Positions 35,801 through 45,237 of a DNA stretch of 64,000 bases are shown here, in pieces. The DNA is taken from assembly GCF_030503855.1 (NCBI RefSeq), contig NZ_CP129971.1:875501-939500 (forward strand), read 5' to 3'. The notes under the pieces are model-generated. The model was not told where the DNA came from and made no database searches. It saw nothing but the letters and a program-made list of their open reading frames with translations. A program made the position numbers and the translations under genes. This DNA is from Marivirga salinae. Lineage in GTDB: Bacteria; Bacteroidota; Bacteroidia; Cytophagales; Cyclobacteriaceae. Each line of letters starts with the position of its first letter. The first letter of the stretch is position 1.

Positions 35801-37332
35801 TTTATTCCATTGAAGATTTAGCTCAGTTAATTTTCGATTTGAAAAATGCCAATCGTGCAGCCAGAATTAATGTAAAATTAGTTTCTCAAGCAGGTGTTGG
35901 TACGGTAGCGGCCGGTGTTTCAAAAGCCAATGCAGATGTTGTATTGATTTCGGGAGCAGATGGCGGAACGGGTGCTTCACCGTTGAGTTCTATTCGCCAT
36001 GCAGGTTTGCCTTGGGAATTAGGCTTAGCTGAGGCACATCAAACATTGGTAAAAAACAATTTGAGAAGTCGAATTACGGTTCAGACTGATGGTCAGATGA
36101 GAACGGGCAGAGATTTAGCCATAGCAACACTTTTAGGTGCTGAAGAATGGGGGATTTCTACTGCCGCTTTAGTGGTGGAAGGCTGCATCATGATGAGAAA
36201 ATGTCATACCAATACATGCCCAATAGGAGTTGCCACACAAAATCCTGAATTAAGAAAATTATTCACAGGAGACCCAGAACATGTGGTGAATTTCTTCAAA
36301 TTCTTAACTGAAGATTTAAGAGAAATTATGGCTCAACTAGGTTTTAGAACTATAGATGAAATGGTAGGTCATTCTGAAGTACTAAAAGTTAGAAATGATG
36401 TGCCATTTTGGAAATTGAAAGATTTGGATTTACGTCCGATTCTATATCAGGAAAATATACCTGAGCAAGTGGGCGTATTTAAGCAAATTGAGCAAGAACA
36501 TGAATTGGAAGAAGTATTAGACTGGAAATTATTGGAAGTTGCTAAAGAGGCAATGGAAAATCAAAAACCGGTTAGAGAAACTTTCCCAATTCGAAATATC
36601 AATAGAGCGGTTGGGGCTATATTATCCAACGAAATCAGTAAAAAATATAAAGGAGATGGTCTTCCTGAAGATACTATTCGATATAAATTTGAAGGTTCTG
36701 CGGGACAAAGTTTTGGTGCCTTTTTAGCTAATGGAGTCACTTTTGAAATTGAGGGAGAATCCAACGATTACTATGGAAAAGGACTTTCAGGAGGAAAACT
36801 AATTATCTATCCTCCTAAAAATTCAGACTTTGATGCTTCTAAGAATATTATTATTGGAAATGTGGCATTTTACGGTGCTACTTCTGGTTATGCCTATATC
36901 AACGGAATGGCTGGTGAGCGATTTGCAGTAAGAAATTCAGGTGTTAGTGCTGTGGTTGAAGGGGTAGGTGATCATGCCTGTGAATATATGACCGGTGGAA
37001 GAGTTGTTGTGCTCGGTGAAACGGGCAAAAACTTTGCTGCCGGAATGAGTGGAGGTATTGCTTATGTATTGGATGAAAAGAAAGCTTTCAAAGATAATTG
37101 CAATAAAGCAATGGTGAGTTTGGAAAGCCCTTCCGATGAAGATACTGAAGAATTGAAAACTTTGATTAGTTATCACGCTCAAGCCACAGGCAGCCAAAAA
37201 GCGAAAAAAATCTTAGAAAATTTTGAGGAATATTTACCACAATTCATCAAGGTAATCCCTTATGATTTCAAGCGCATATTGGAAGCCAAAAAAGCAGAAG
37301 AACAAAAAGAGAACGAAAAAATTGTAGCATAA
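32809..37332 (+). CDS. gltB: Glutamate synthase large subunit
   Basis: This 1507-residue cytosolic subunit makes two glutamates from glutamine and 2-oxoglutarate. The glutamine amidotransferase nucleophile is Cys16 in HDACGIG, expected to be exposed after removal of a short propeptide. The central and FMN domains follow, with the 3Fe-4S cluster cysteines C1126, C1132 and C1137 in CIMMRKCHTNTCPIG. The C-terminal beta-helix (GXGXG) domain carries repeats such as AGERFAVRNSGVSAVVEGVGDHACEY. Length is standard. The small subunit gltD starts right after the stop codon, so the two are co-translated. Confidence 0.97.
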   Translation: MRNNSLYNSAFEHDACGIGTIVNINGNKEFQLIQDALDMLENMEHRGGTGADKQTGDGAGIMLQIDEHFIKWTSEDAGISLEENKPVGTGIFFFPKMQKVADECKAVIDDHAKELGLKILGYRAIPVNEKVPGSGAKPVEPLIEQIFVQAEQDLSVDELERKLFVLRNYSTHFIGHNVQGNNKAFYVCSLSTNTVIYKGQLRTNQLREYFDDLRDERFKSAFAIIHSRFSTNTFPNWKLAQPFRFIAHNGEINTIRGNVTKMKSKEANFNSKVFSKDELNKLLPVTNPEHSDSANLDGIVEMLVLDGRPLEHVLMMLVPEAWQDNTMMDKDRKAFYKYHASIMEPWDGPAALIFTDGKKVGATLDRNGLRPSRFCITKSGRLIVSSEAGALPVASDDVIQKGRLQPGKMLMADIEQKKVLFDEEIKQGVTANKSYQDWILAHRVKLRNLPAPEIKTEKLSGEILLRIQKAYGYTSEELKVILADMAVRATEPIGSMGADTPLAILSKQSQHIANYFKQLFAQVSNPPIDPIRERMVMSLFTRVGESLNILEETPAHAKQVHISQPVLLQSDIAKFMYLKDIGFGYEIIDCVFNADGAPGRLEEGLNTICAKAEEAANNGKVVLILSDKAIDENHAPIPSLLSTGAVHQHLVKKNLRTKTGLVIEAGDVRETHHFATIIGYGASAINPYLAIKSIEDLHDKKLLGEDITKEEAVANYQTAIGYGLLKILSKMGISTLQSYQSAQIFEALGLHSTVIEKCFTGTISRIEGIDFDGLAREVLVRHLQAFPKNEQVKKGLEVGGVYQWKLRGEKHLFNPETIHLLQHSTKTANFSLYKKYASKINDQVKDTLTLRGLFDFKKRVPISLSEVEPAEKIMKRFATGAMSFGSISHEAHSTLAIAMNRIGAKSNSGEGGEDEVRFEVKPNGDWERSAIKQVASGRFGVTSYYLTNADELQIKMAQGAKPGEGGQLPGHKVDEWIGRVRHSTPGVGLISPPPHHDIYSIEDLAQLIFDLKNANRAARINVKLVSQAGVGTVAAGVSKANADVVLISGADGGTGASPLSSIRHAGLPWELGLAEAHQTLVKNNLRSRITVQTDGQMRTGRDLAIATLLGAEEWGISTAALVVEGCIMMRKCHTNTCPIGVATQNPELRKLFTGDPEHVVNFFKFLTEDLREIMAQLGFRTIDEMVGHSEVLKVRNDVPFWKLKDLDLRPILYQENIPEQVGVFKQIEQEHELEEVLDWKLLEVAKEAMENQKPVRETFPIRNINRAVGAILSNEISKKYKGDGLPEDTIRYKFEGSAGQSFGAFLANGVTFEIEGESNDYYGKGLSGGKLIIYPPKNSDFDASKNIIIGNVAFYGATSGYAYINGMAGERFAVRNSGVSAVVEGVGDHACEYMTGGRVVVLGETGKNFAAGMSGGIAYVLDEKKAFKDNCNKAMVSLESPSDEDTEELKTLISYHAQATGSQKAKKILENFEEYLPQFIKVIPYDFKRILEAKKAEEQKENEKIVA

Positions 37333-38796
37333 ATGGGACAGCAAGACGGATTTTTAAAATTTGATAGGGAGTTGCCCGATAGCAGATCCCCAAAAAAGAG
37401 AGTAGAAGATTTCAAGGAAATATATCAGCCTTTTCCTGAAGTAAAAACCAAAAAGCAAGCAGCTAGATGTATGGATTGTGGAATTCCATTCTGCCATTCT
37501 GGATGCCCGCTAGGTAATATCATTCCTGAATTTAATGATGCAGTTTATCGAGAAAACTGGGAGGAAGCAGCTGAAATTTTATATTCTACTAATAATTTCC
37601 CAGAGTTTACAGGAAGAATTTGTCCCGCTCCATGTGAGGCAAGTTGTGTTTTGGGAATTAACAAACCACCTGTAGCTATTGAACATATCGAAAAAACCAT
37701 AGCTGAAAAGGCTTATGAATTAGGCTATATAAAACCTAACCCGCCTAAAGAAAGGACAGGTAAAAAAGTGGCTGTTATCGGATCTGGTCCTGCCGGATTA
37801 GCGGCTGCTGATCAATTAAATAAAGCCGGACATTGGGTTACCGTTTTTGAAAGGGAAACTAGAATTGGCGGATTATTGCGCTATGGTATTCCTGATTTTA
37901 AACTGGAAAAGCAATATGTGGAGCGCAGAATCAACATCATGGATGAAGAAGGGGTTCGGTTCAAAGTAAATGCTGAAGTTGGCAAAAATATCAATCCTGA
38001 TATGCTGAAAGAGGATTTTGATTCCATTGTGATTTGCACAGGCTCTACCGTTCCAAGAGATTTACCTATTCCGGGAAGAGAATTAAAAGGTATTCATTAT
38101 GCAATGGATTTCTTGACCATGCAAAACAAGGAAGTTGCTGGTGACAGTATTGAAAATAAAATTTCTGCTGAAGGAAAACATGTAGTGGTAATTGGTGGTG
38201 GTGATACTGGTTCTGATTGTATTGGAACCTCTCATAGACAACATGCAAGCTCTGTATTGCAATTAGAATTAATGCCTAAACCTCCTCAAAACAGGGGAGA
38301 AAGTGACCCTTGGCCGCTATGGCCCATGACCTTAAGAACTTCTTCTTCACATGAAGAAGGTGGTGAAAGAAAATGGGGTGTGTTAACCAAAGAATTTAAA
38401 GGAAACGAGAAAGGTGAATTGACTCATATCAAATTAGTGGATATTGAGTGGGTGAACCAAGGTGGAAGACAAAATATGGTGGAAATTCAAGGGACAGAAA
38501 GGGATGTTCCATGCGAACTGGCATTACTGGCCATAGGCTTTACACAGCCAGAAAACCATTTATTGGATAGTTTAGGAGTTAATAAAACAAAGACTGGAAC
38601 CGTGGAAGCCAATAGCTACAGAACAAATGTGGAAAATATATTCACGGCTGGAGATGCCAGAAGAGGTCAGTCATTAGTAGTGTGGGCCATTTCTGAAGGA
38701 AGAGAAGCCGCTAGGGAAGTTGATCAATATTTAATGGGCAGAACTGAATTGCCTGCTAAAGACGATTCTTTCTTTAATGTGGCAGAATTGGGCTAA
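37333..38796 (+). CDS. gltD: Glutamate synthase small subunit
   Basis: This 487-residue flavoprotein passes electrons from NAD(P)H to the large subunit. Cysteine motifs for 4Fe-4S clusters are near the N-terminus: CMDCGIPFCHSGCPLGN (about residues 47-63) and CPAPCEASCV (about 98-107). The FAD-binding GSGPAGLAAADQL lies near residue 152, and the NAD(P)-binding VIGGGDTGSDC near residue 286. Its ATG follows the gltB stop with no gap. The gltBD operon probably ends at the 15-bp hairpin at 38825. Confidence 0.97.
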   Translation: MGQQDGFLKFDRELPDSRSPKKRVEDFKEIYQPFPEVKTKKQAARCMDCGIPFCHSGCPLGNIIPEFNDAVYRENWEEAAEILYSTNNFPEFTGRICPAPCEASCVLGINKPPVAIEHIEKTIAEKAYELGYIKPNPPKERTGKKVAVIGSGPAGLAAADQLNKAGHWVTVFERETRIGGLLRYGIPDFKLEKQYVERRINIMDEEGVRFKVNAEVGKNINPDMLKEDFDSIVICTGSTVPRDLPIPGRELKGIHYAMDFLTMQNKEVAGDSIENKISAEGKHVVVIGGGDTGSDCIGTSHRQHASSVLQLELMPKPPQNRGESDPWPLWPMTLRTSSSHEEGGERKWGVLTKEFKGNEKGELTHIKLVDIEWVNQGGRQNMVEIQGTERDVPCELALLAIGFTQPENHLLDSLGVNKTKTGTVEANSYRTNVENIFTAGDARRGQSLVVWAISEGREAAREVDQYLMGRTELPAKDDSFFNVAELG

Positions 38797-38824
38797 GCTT
38801 TTTCCTATTATGGGAGAATAAGCA

Positions 38825-38863
38825 CACCTCTTTTCCAAAATACTAAACTTTGGAAAAGAGGTG
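38825..38863. terminator. Long hairpin between convergent gltD and the thioredoxin gene
   Basis: CACCTCTTTTCCAAA (38825-38839) pairs perfectly over 15 bp with TTTGGAAAAGAGGTG (38849-38863). A U-tract is missing on both strands, so it may be a processing or stability element, or a terminator of a less usual type. Confidence 0.55.
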
Positions 38864-38873
38864 ATATACTCTA

Positions 38874-39998
38874 TTACTCAGCCAGTGCTTGCTCTATAGC
38901 ATCAATAAATTTTTGCTTTTCCTTTTCAACCTTCTCTTCACCAATAAGCTCCTTTGCTAAAGTGATCTCAGGCATATAAGTTAATTTGTTTTTCTTCGAA
39001 ATTACCAAGCTTTTTGGAAAAGCATATACTCCTAATTTGTTCGCTACATAATCCGCATGATATGCTATTTCATAATCAAAGGGTTTAAGAGCTTTGTAAT
39101 GACGAAGAGTAGCAATATCATCAGTAGCAAATGCAATAAATTTGACTTTTCTACCTTCGAATTGTTTCTTTATTTCATTTAAAACAGGGATTTCCATTTT
39201 ACAGCCAGGGCACCACAACCCCCAGAAATCATAAACTTTTACATAACCTTCCCAATCTGAAGCATTGTATTCAGATCCATCAATTAAATATGCTTTAAAA
39301 TCAGGTAAATCTTCTCCCACGCTTATCAAAGAATTACTTCTTTGCTTTAAGGCTGAAGCCCATTTTATATCTTCAATAGGCAACCAACTCTCAGTATATT
39401 TTTTAAGATTAGGTAATTCTTCTATCTTTTCTTCCTTCAAAATTTCACTTTCTATATATAGCTTACCTTTCATAAAAAGCTGATAACTCATTACGAAGCC
39501 TGGTAAATTATCAAATATTAATGGATACTTTCCGCCAGCATTGTGTTTTGCATTTTTGAAGGGGTAAACAGTAGTTTTGGCATTGATTTCATTGTTTACC
39601 CATGCCAAAAGTCTCATTTTCTTATAGGTTAGTTCTACTTCCTGAGCTTCATAACCTAAAATATTCTTCTTTCTTCCTGTATTCTCAACTTTAGCAGTAG
39701 CCATTGGATATTCATCAAAAAAATATCCTAATTCGTCATAGGAGTCATTTGTTTCATTTGTAAAAAAATAGGTTAATTGATTTAAGGATTTATGATGCCT
39801 GAAAGCATATTCCAAATCATCAGCCCAGACATATACACTATCATCAGAAAGTGCGATTCAATGTTTAACTTGATAAGCATAAGGTTTTTCTAGGCTCTCA
39901 TTAGCATATCCCTTTTGTTCAAAAATAAAAGATTGATACTGGGCAAGAGAAATTTTTGGTAATAGGATTACCAAGATAATAATTACAACTTTTTTCAT
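38874..39998 (-). pseudogene. TlpA-family thioredoxin-like protein interrupted by in-frame TGA
   Basis: An ATG at 39998 opens a frame encoding a signal peptide (MKKVVIIILVILLPKI, then SLAQ) and 46 residues in all, then a TGA at 39858-39860. The same frame continues without another stop down to 38874, reading ALSDDSVYVWADDLEYAFR across the break, so the stop is a point interruption of one gene. Downstream lies an N-terminal domain of unknown type and a C-terminal thioredoxin fold with the WCPGC redox motif and a late FPKSL (cis-proline). An internal TTG at 39815 would give a 313-residue product without export signal. Nonsense mutation or sequencing error are the likely causes. Confidence 0.75.
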
Positions 39999-40185
39999 AA
40001 CACAAATTTTATTTAAAACATGGGAAATTAAATAAAAACAATACTAATGTAAAGGAATTTGCTAGAACTATAATTTTCCAAAAAATAGAAACAAAGGAAT
40101 CCTTAAATTGCTTAGCTATCAATCTAAAATTGAAACATTCATTAATTTTCATAGTTTAAAACTTATTTATAATAATACTTATAAA

Positions 40186-40590
40186 ATGAAGCCCTACGCT
40201 ATTGTTGATACTGACAAAATGCCAATTGTGATAGTTACTTTCACTGGAGCGCACAGCACGGATGAAAATTTTCAGCAATATTTAGATGATCTGGAAGGCT
40301 GCTATGATGACAGGAAAACAATTGCCATAATCTTTGATGCCAGTAATGCTGTTATCCCCAAATTATCTCTCCAACGTAAGCAAGCATATTGGATTAGCCA
40401 ACATTGGAAAATGATTCAAACTTATTGCAAGGGCACTGCCTATGTAATTCCTAATATGGCCATAAGAACTGTTCTAAAAATGATTTTTTCATTTCAAAAT
40501 CAGCCGGCACCATATAAAATCTTTTCCAATATTGAAGAAGCAGAGATTTGGATAGGAGATTTAATCAGTAAAAAAAAGGTGCTCAATTAG
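40186..40590 (+). CDS. Small soluble protein, possibly STAS/SpoIIAA-like
   Basis: From the ATG at 40186 this encodes 134 residues (MKPYAIVDTDKMPIVIVTFTG). An alternative TTG 26 codons upstream adds a low-complexity tail and is rejected. The pattern of strands and helices (MPIVIVTFTG, IAIIFDASNAV, a helix with KQAYWISQHWKMIQ, then YVIPNMAIRTVLKMI and APYKIFSNIEEAEIWI) resembles the SpoIIAA/STAS-like fold found in Bacteroidota proteins of unknown function. No active site is visible. Its 3' end overlaps the convergent membrane protein gene by 8 nt. Confidence 0.6.
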   Translation: MKPYAIVDTDKMPIVIVTFTGAHSTDENFQQYLDDLEGCYDDRKTIAIIFDASNAVIPKLSLQRKQAYWISQHWKMIQTYCKGTAYVIPNMAIRTVLKMIFSFQNQPAPYKIFSNIEEAEIWIGDLISKKKVLN

Positions 40591-41074
40591 TGTAATCAAT
40601 AATCTCAGTCTTTAGAAAATCTGATAATTCCTTCAATTTACTTTGAACCGTTTCTTTGTTTTTATGCTCATACAAAAATAAAGTTTCTCCATTTTCAAAC
40701 TTCAAAAAAGCTTTATAAACAACATTTCTAATAGTTGAACTTTGATTAGCTCTGCCATATAATCTCTGACTGACTTTAATCTTTTTAATAAATATCTTTT
40801 CCACATTTTTTAAAGGCTCCCACTTGCCATTTTTTATGAAAAAGAAAGAATTGTATTCTCTAAATTTATCATTTTTGAATTCAACTCCTGAAAAAGCCGA
40901 AACTATTCCACCTCCAAGCAAAACGAAGAGAATACTAGCCCATATATTAATAACTATAAGTGCTAGCCCTGCAAATAGAAGTACATAGCCTAAAATTTGA
41001 AATTGAATAGGAAATAGTAGTCCGTTTTTTAAATTTAAATAGGGTTTTGACATTGAAATAATGGATGTTTCCAT
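40583..41074 (-). CDS. Membrane protein with PH-like C-terminal domain, unknown
   Basis: This 163-residue protein has two adjacent membrane helices at about residues 25-62 (PIQFQILGYVLLFAGLALIV and ASILFVLLGGGIVSAF). The cytosolic C-terminal part (about 68-163) has the strand pattern of a bacterial PH-like domain (KFREYNSFFFIKNGKWEPL, KAFLKFENGETLFLYE) followed by a terminal helix. No family is assigned with confidence. It overlaps the end of the convergent plus-strand gene by 8 nt. Confidence 0.6.
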   Translation of the reverse strand: METSIISMSKPYLNLKNGLLFPIQFQILGYVLLFAGLALIVINIWASILFVLLGGGIVSAFSGVEFKNDKFREYNSFFFIKNGKWEPLKNVEKIFIKKIKVSQRLYGRANQSSTIRNVVYKAFLKFENGETLFLYEHKNKETVQSKLKELSDFLKTEIIDYTN

Positions 41075-41271
41075 ACCAATATAGAGATTATTTTAAAAAG
41101 TATTAAATATACACTTTTATAAACTATTGGTTTCAAGATAAAAAAGCGTTTAGCAATAACTGATAATTCAGACTTCACAAACCATGACATTAATCATTCT
41201 TTTCATTGGTTTTGATCAAGCAATACCTAAATTATGAATAGTAAATTTGCTATCGCATAACAAAAGGAAAT

Positions 41272-42555
41272 ATGAACAATTCATTAAAAATAGTGACAGC
41301 CCAAGAAGCTGTTTCACACGTAAAATCAGGCGACAGAGTATTTATTCAAGGAGCGGCTATGACTCCGGTTACTCTAATTGATGCTTTGGCTAATAGACAT
41401 CAATCGTTAGAAAATGTAGAGGTAATGCACTTGCACACAGAAGGCAGAGCTGCCTATACAGAAGAACCCTATTACAAATCCTTCAAAATCAATAGTGCTT
41501 TTGTAGGTGGAAATGTGAGAAAAGCTATCCAAGCCGGTAGAGGAGATTATATTCCGATATTTTTGAGTGAGGTGCATTGGCTTTTCAGACGAAATATTTT
41601 GCCGTTGGATGTTGCATTTATTCAAATTTCTACCCCTGATCGCCACGGCTATTGCTCTTTAGGCGTTTCTGTTGATGTTACAATTCCTGCCATTCAAACC
41701 GCAAAATTGGTGATCGCGCAAGTCAATCCAAATGTGCCAAGAACACATGGAGATGGTATCATACACATAAATCAAATTGATTATGCAGTGGAGGTTGATC
41801 AGCCTATTCATGGACATGAAATTGTGGTAGCTTCAGAAATTGAACAACAAATTGGAGCTCATGTTGCCGGATTAGTGGATGATGGAGCAACCTTACAAAT
41901 GGGAATTGGAGCTATTCCAAATGCAGCTTTACAAAATTTGGGAAACCATAAAAACTTGGGCATTCATACCGAAATGTTTTCTGATGGTATTTTACCATTA
42001 GTAGAAAGCGGTGTAATTAACGGTAGCAAAAAAGAAGTGAAAACAGGGAAATTAGTGACTTGTTTTGCGGTAGGTTCACAGAAATTATACGACTTTATGG
42101 ATGATAATCCTTTGGTTCATATGAAGGAAGCTGCTTACACTAATGACACAGCCATTATCAGAAGAAACCCAAAAGTAACTGCTATTAATTCCGCCATAGA
42201 AATTGATTTAACTGGTCAGGTTTGTGCGGATACAATTGGTAAAATGCAGTTTTCAGGAGTTGGGGGACAAATGGATTTCATCAGAGGAGCTTCATTATCT
42301 GAAGGCGGAAAAGCAATCTTGGCAATGCCAGCTGCCACCAAAAAAGGGGTCAGCAAAATCGTTCCTTTTTTACAAGAAGGAGCAGGAGTAACCACCACAA
42401 GAGCTCACGTTCATTATGTAGTGACTGAATACGGAGTGGTTGACCTTTATGGTAAAAATTTGAAACAAAGAGCCAGAGCTCTGATTTCTATTGCACATCC
42501 AGATGCAAGAGAAGAATTGGAAAAAGCTGCTTTTGAGCGATTCAAAGCAAAATAA
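41272..42555 (+). CDS. Acetyl-CoA hydrolase/CoA-transferase family protein
   Basis: This 427-residue cytosolic enzyme belongs to the family of 4-hydroxybutyrate CoA-transferase, acetate:succinyl-CoA transferase and acetyl-CoA hydrolase. The catalytic glutamate lies near residue 234 in HTEMFSDG, and the conserved GVGGQMDFIRGA near residues 328-339 marks the CoA site. The Rossmann-like N-domain starts AQEAVSHVKSGDRVFIQG. The substrate specificity cannot be read; acetate or butyrate-type transfer are the usual roles. It is monocistronic with a terminator downstream. Confidence 0.88.
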   Translation: MNNSLKIVTAQEAVSHVKSGDRVFIQGAAMTPVTLIDALANRHQSLENVEVMHLHTEGRAAYTEEPYYKSFKINSAFVGGNVRKAIQAGRGDYIPIFLSEVHWLFRRNILPLDVAFIQISTPDRHGYCSLGVSVDVTIPAIQTAKLVIAQVNPNVPRTHGDGIIHINQIDYAVEVDQPIHGHEIVVASEIEQQIGAHVAGLVDDGATLQMGIGAIPNAALQNLGNHKNLGIHTEMFSDGILPLVESGVINGSKKEVKTGKLVTCFAVGSQKLYDFMDDNPLVHMKEAAYTNDTAIIRRNPKVTAINSAIEIDLTGQVCADTIGKMQFSGVGGQMDFIRGASLSEGGKAILAMPAATKKGVSKIVPFLQEGAGVTTTRAHVHYVVTEYGVVDLYGKNLKQRARALISIAHPDAREELEKAAFERFKAK

Positions 42556-42568
42556 TTTACTTAAATCT

Positions 42569-42603
42569 AGCACGCGTATAAGAACGCGTGCTATTTCTTT
42601 TTA
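42569..42603 (+). terminator. Terminator after the CoA-transferase gene
   Basis: AGCACGCGT (42569-42577) and ACGCGTGCT (42584-42592) form a perfect 9-bp stem with a 6-nt loop, followed by a T-rich tail. Confidence 0.85.
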
Positions 42604-42769
42604 TAAGGAATCCCCTCCAAAAACAAAAAAGGTTTAAAGATAATTAACCCCCTCTTTTAATTATTTATCCCCTTTAACTATTAACTTCCAATATTATTGG
42701 TAAAACAATTCCTCTTCTTTTATGATTTAAAAGGCATATCTCTTAAATTGGTTGTAAACTATCTTAAGC

Positions 42770-44941
42770 ATGTCAAAGACTATAATTGTATCCAACAGAT
42801 TGCCCATTAGAATAGAAAAAGAGGACGGGCAGAAAGTATATAAAACAAGTGAAGGCGGATTAGCTACAGGACTCGGTTCCATTTACAAAGAAGGTAAAAA
42901 TATTTGGATTGGCTGGCCAGGCATTTCATTAGAGCATGAGGAAGAACAAGAAGTTGAAAAAGAATTAATAAATCGAAACATGCGACCAGTTTTTTTAACT
43001 GAAGATGATGTGGAAGATTTTTACTTAGGCTTTAGCAATCAAACTTTATGGCCAGCATTTCACTATTTTATTCATCACATGCGATTCGTAGATGAAGAGT
43101 GGGAGGCTTATTACAATGCCAATAGAAAATTTGCGGATGCTGTTTCCAAATGGCTGGAGCCGGATGACATCATATGGGTACATGATTACCAGTTAATGTT
43201 GGTACCTGAAATGATCCGAAAACAATTCCCTAATGTAACGATCGGCTTTTTTCAACATATTCCTTTTCCTTCTTATGAAGTTTTTAGAATGATTCCATGG
43301 CGGAAAAAATTACTGAATGGAGTTTTGGGTGCGGATTATATTGGCTTCCATACCTATGATGATATGCGCCATTTTTTGAGTAGTTGTCACCGTTTGGCAG
43401 GTTATAGTTACGAAAGAAATCAAATCTTAGTAAAAAATAGATTAGTAGAAGCCGATTCACTTCCGATGGGAATTGATTATGGTAAATATTTGGAATCAGC
43501 TACAAGCCAGCTAGCCAAAGCAAAAGAAATCAGTTATCGAGATTCTTTAGGTAGTCAAGAATTAATTCTTTCAATGGATAGGCTGGATTATTCTAAAGGC
43601 ATACCGGGAAGACTTCAGGCTTTTGATAAATTTCTTGAGAAATATCCTGAATATCAGGGCAGGGTTTCGCTCTTTTTAATAGTAGTGCCTTCAAGAGATC
43701 AGGTTGCAAGTTATAAAGCCTTAAAAGAAAAAGTGGAGTTTTTAGTAGGACATGTTAATGGAAAATACGGGACTATCAATTATGTGCCGGTTCATTTCTA
43801 CTACAGAAGTTTCCCTTTGGATGATCTTTCTGCGTTCTATCGAATGTGTAAAATTGCAATGATTACTCCTAAAAGAGATGGGATGAATTTAGTCTGCAAG
43901 GAATTTATAGCCAGTCGAGAACATGAAGATGGTGTGCTTATTTTAAGTGAAATGGCTGGTGCTTCCAAAGAGCTTTCTGATGCTATTTTGGTAAACCCAA
44001 ATGATCAGAATGAAATGGTAGAAGCTATTAAAAAGGCTTTAGAAATGCCGCTTAATGAACAAAAGCGCAGGATGAAAATCATGCAGAGAACAGTGAAGAA
44101 ATATACCATCTTCCAGTGGGTTGATCTTTTTATGAACAATTTAAAAGACCTAAAAGAGCGTCAACAATCAATGGCTACTAAAAAGCTAAATGATAAAATT
44201 AAAAGCAATATTACAAAAGATTTCAAGAAGGCTAAAAACCCAATAATCTTCCTTGATTATGACGGAACCTTAGTGCCATTTCATGAAAACCCAGATGAAT
44301 GTGCTCCAGATGCTGAATTAGCACAAATTCTACATCAATTAGCGGTAAAAGCAAAATTAGTAGTGATCAGTGGAAGAAAAGCTGCCACCCTGGAAGAATG
44401 GCTAGATGAATTTAACATTGATTTAATTGCAGAACACGGTATAAAAACCAAAAGGGCTGGAGCTAAATGGAAGGTAAACGGAGATTTGCAAGATGACGGT
44501 TGGAAAAATGAAGCCCGTGATATTCTGGAATTCTATATACAAAGAACTCCTGGCTCTTTCTTGGAGGAAAAAGAGCATACTTTAGTTTGGCACTATAGAA
44601 AAGTAGAAAAAGGCTTGGGCAGCTTAAGGTCTAGCGAGCTATCCAGCCATCTGAAACATTTTATGACTAACAAAGGCTTAGATGTTATTGAAGGAGATCA
44701 TGTAGTGGAAGTTAAGCCTTCCATCATTAATAAGGGGAAAGCAGCAACAGAAAGATTAAAAGGAGAAAAAGTAGATTTCATTATGGCATTTGGAGATGAC
44801 CGAACAGATGAAGATACTTTTGAAGCGCTCCCAAAAACAGCTTTAACTATTAAAGTTGGTAGCGGTTTTTCTTATGCAAAATATGCAGTGGAAAATAATG
44901 AGGAAGTTAGGGCACTATTGCAATCCTTTGTGCAGGAATAA
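42770..44941 (+). CDS. Bifunctional trehalose-6-phosphate synthase / trehalose phosphatase
   Basis: This 723-residue cytosolic fusion makes trehalose from UDP-glucose and glucose 6-phosphate in two steps. The GT20 synthase half (about 1-480) shows VSNRLPIRI at the N-terminus, [14 protein letters not shown] near residue 138, [18 protein letters not shown] near residue 162 and [13 protein letters not shown] near residue 274. The HAD phosphatase half (about 490-723) shows [11 protein letters not shown] near residue 494, [12 protein letters not shown], and [13 protein letters not shown] near the end. Trehalose is a compatible solute and stress protectant, which fits a salt-exposed lifestyle. Monocistronic; a terminator follows. 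Confidence 0.94.
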   Translation: MSKTIIVSNRLPIRIEKEDGQKVYKTSEGGLATGLGSIYKEGKNIWIGWPGISLEHEEEQEVEKELINRNMRPVFLTEDDVEDFYLGFSNQTLWPAFHYFIHHMRFVDEEWEAYYNANRKFADAVSKWLEPDDIIWVHDYQLMLVPEMIRKQFPNVTIGFFQHIPFPSYEVFRMIPWRKKLLNGVLGADYIGFHTYDDMRHFLSSCHRLAGYSYERNQILVKNRLVEADSLPMGIDYGKYLESATSQLAKAKEISYRDSLGSQELILSMDRLDYSKGIPGRLQAFDKFLEKYPEYQGRVSLFLIVVPSRDQVASYKALKEKVEFLVGHVNGKYGTINYVPVHFYYRSFPLDDLSAFYRMCKIAMITPKRDGMNLVCKEFIASREHEDGVLILSEMAGASKELSDAILVNPNDQNEMVEAIKKALEMPLNEQKRRMKIMQRTVKKYTIFQWVDLFMNNLKDLKERQQSMATKKLNDKIKSNITKDFKKAKNPIIFLDYDGTLVPFHENPDECAPDAELAQILHQLAVKAKLVVISGRKAATLEEWLDEFNIDLIAEHGIKTKRAGAKWKVNGDLQDDGWKNEARDILEFYIQRTPGSFLEEKEHTLVWHYRKVEKGLGSLRSSELSSHLKHFMTNKGLDVIEGDHVVEVKPSIINKGKAATERLKGEKVDFIMAFGDDRTDEDTFEALPKTALTIKVGSGFSYAKYAVENNEEVRALLQSFVQE

Positions 44942-44985
44942 TCGGTGGTTAATGAAAATACCCTCAAACCTAATATAGGAAGAGC

Positions 44986-45020
44986 AAGCGTAGATAATGA
45001 AAATTATCTGCGCTTTTTTT
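44986..45020 (+). terminator. Terminator after the trehalose gene
   Basis: AAGCGTAGATAAT (44986-44998) and ATTATCTGCGCTT (45003-45015) pair at 13 positions with one G-U pair, a GAAA tetraloop and a T-run. Confidence 0.9.
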
Positions 45021-45237
45021 ATATCCAAAAATTGTACTTAATCGGTAAGCCTATATAAATTACATTTTGAATAATTCTAATATTATCAAATCATTAACAT
45101 TCCATAATCACTTCATTAAAAGAAATATACTTACTTTATTTGCGACATTAATTTCCAAGAAATATAAATCAACCATGAGAAGTTGTAGGGAATAAGGGGT
45201 TGATAGATTTGTACTAAACCAACTTAACTAAACCAAT

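Noticed and set aside
39858..39860. Selenocysteine at the TGA of the thioredoxin gene
   Set aside because: No stem-loop of SECIS type is evident just downstream and the position is outside the redox motif, so a nonsense change or error is simpler.
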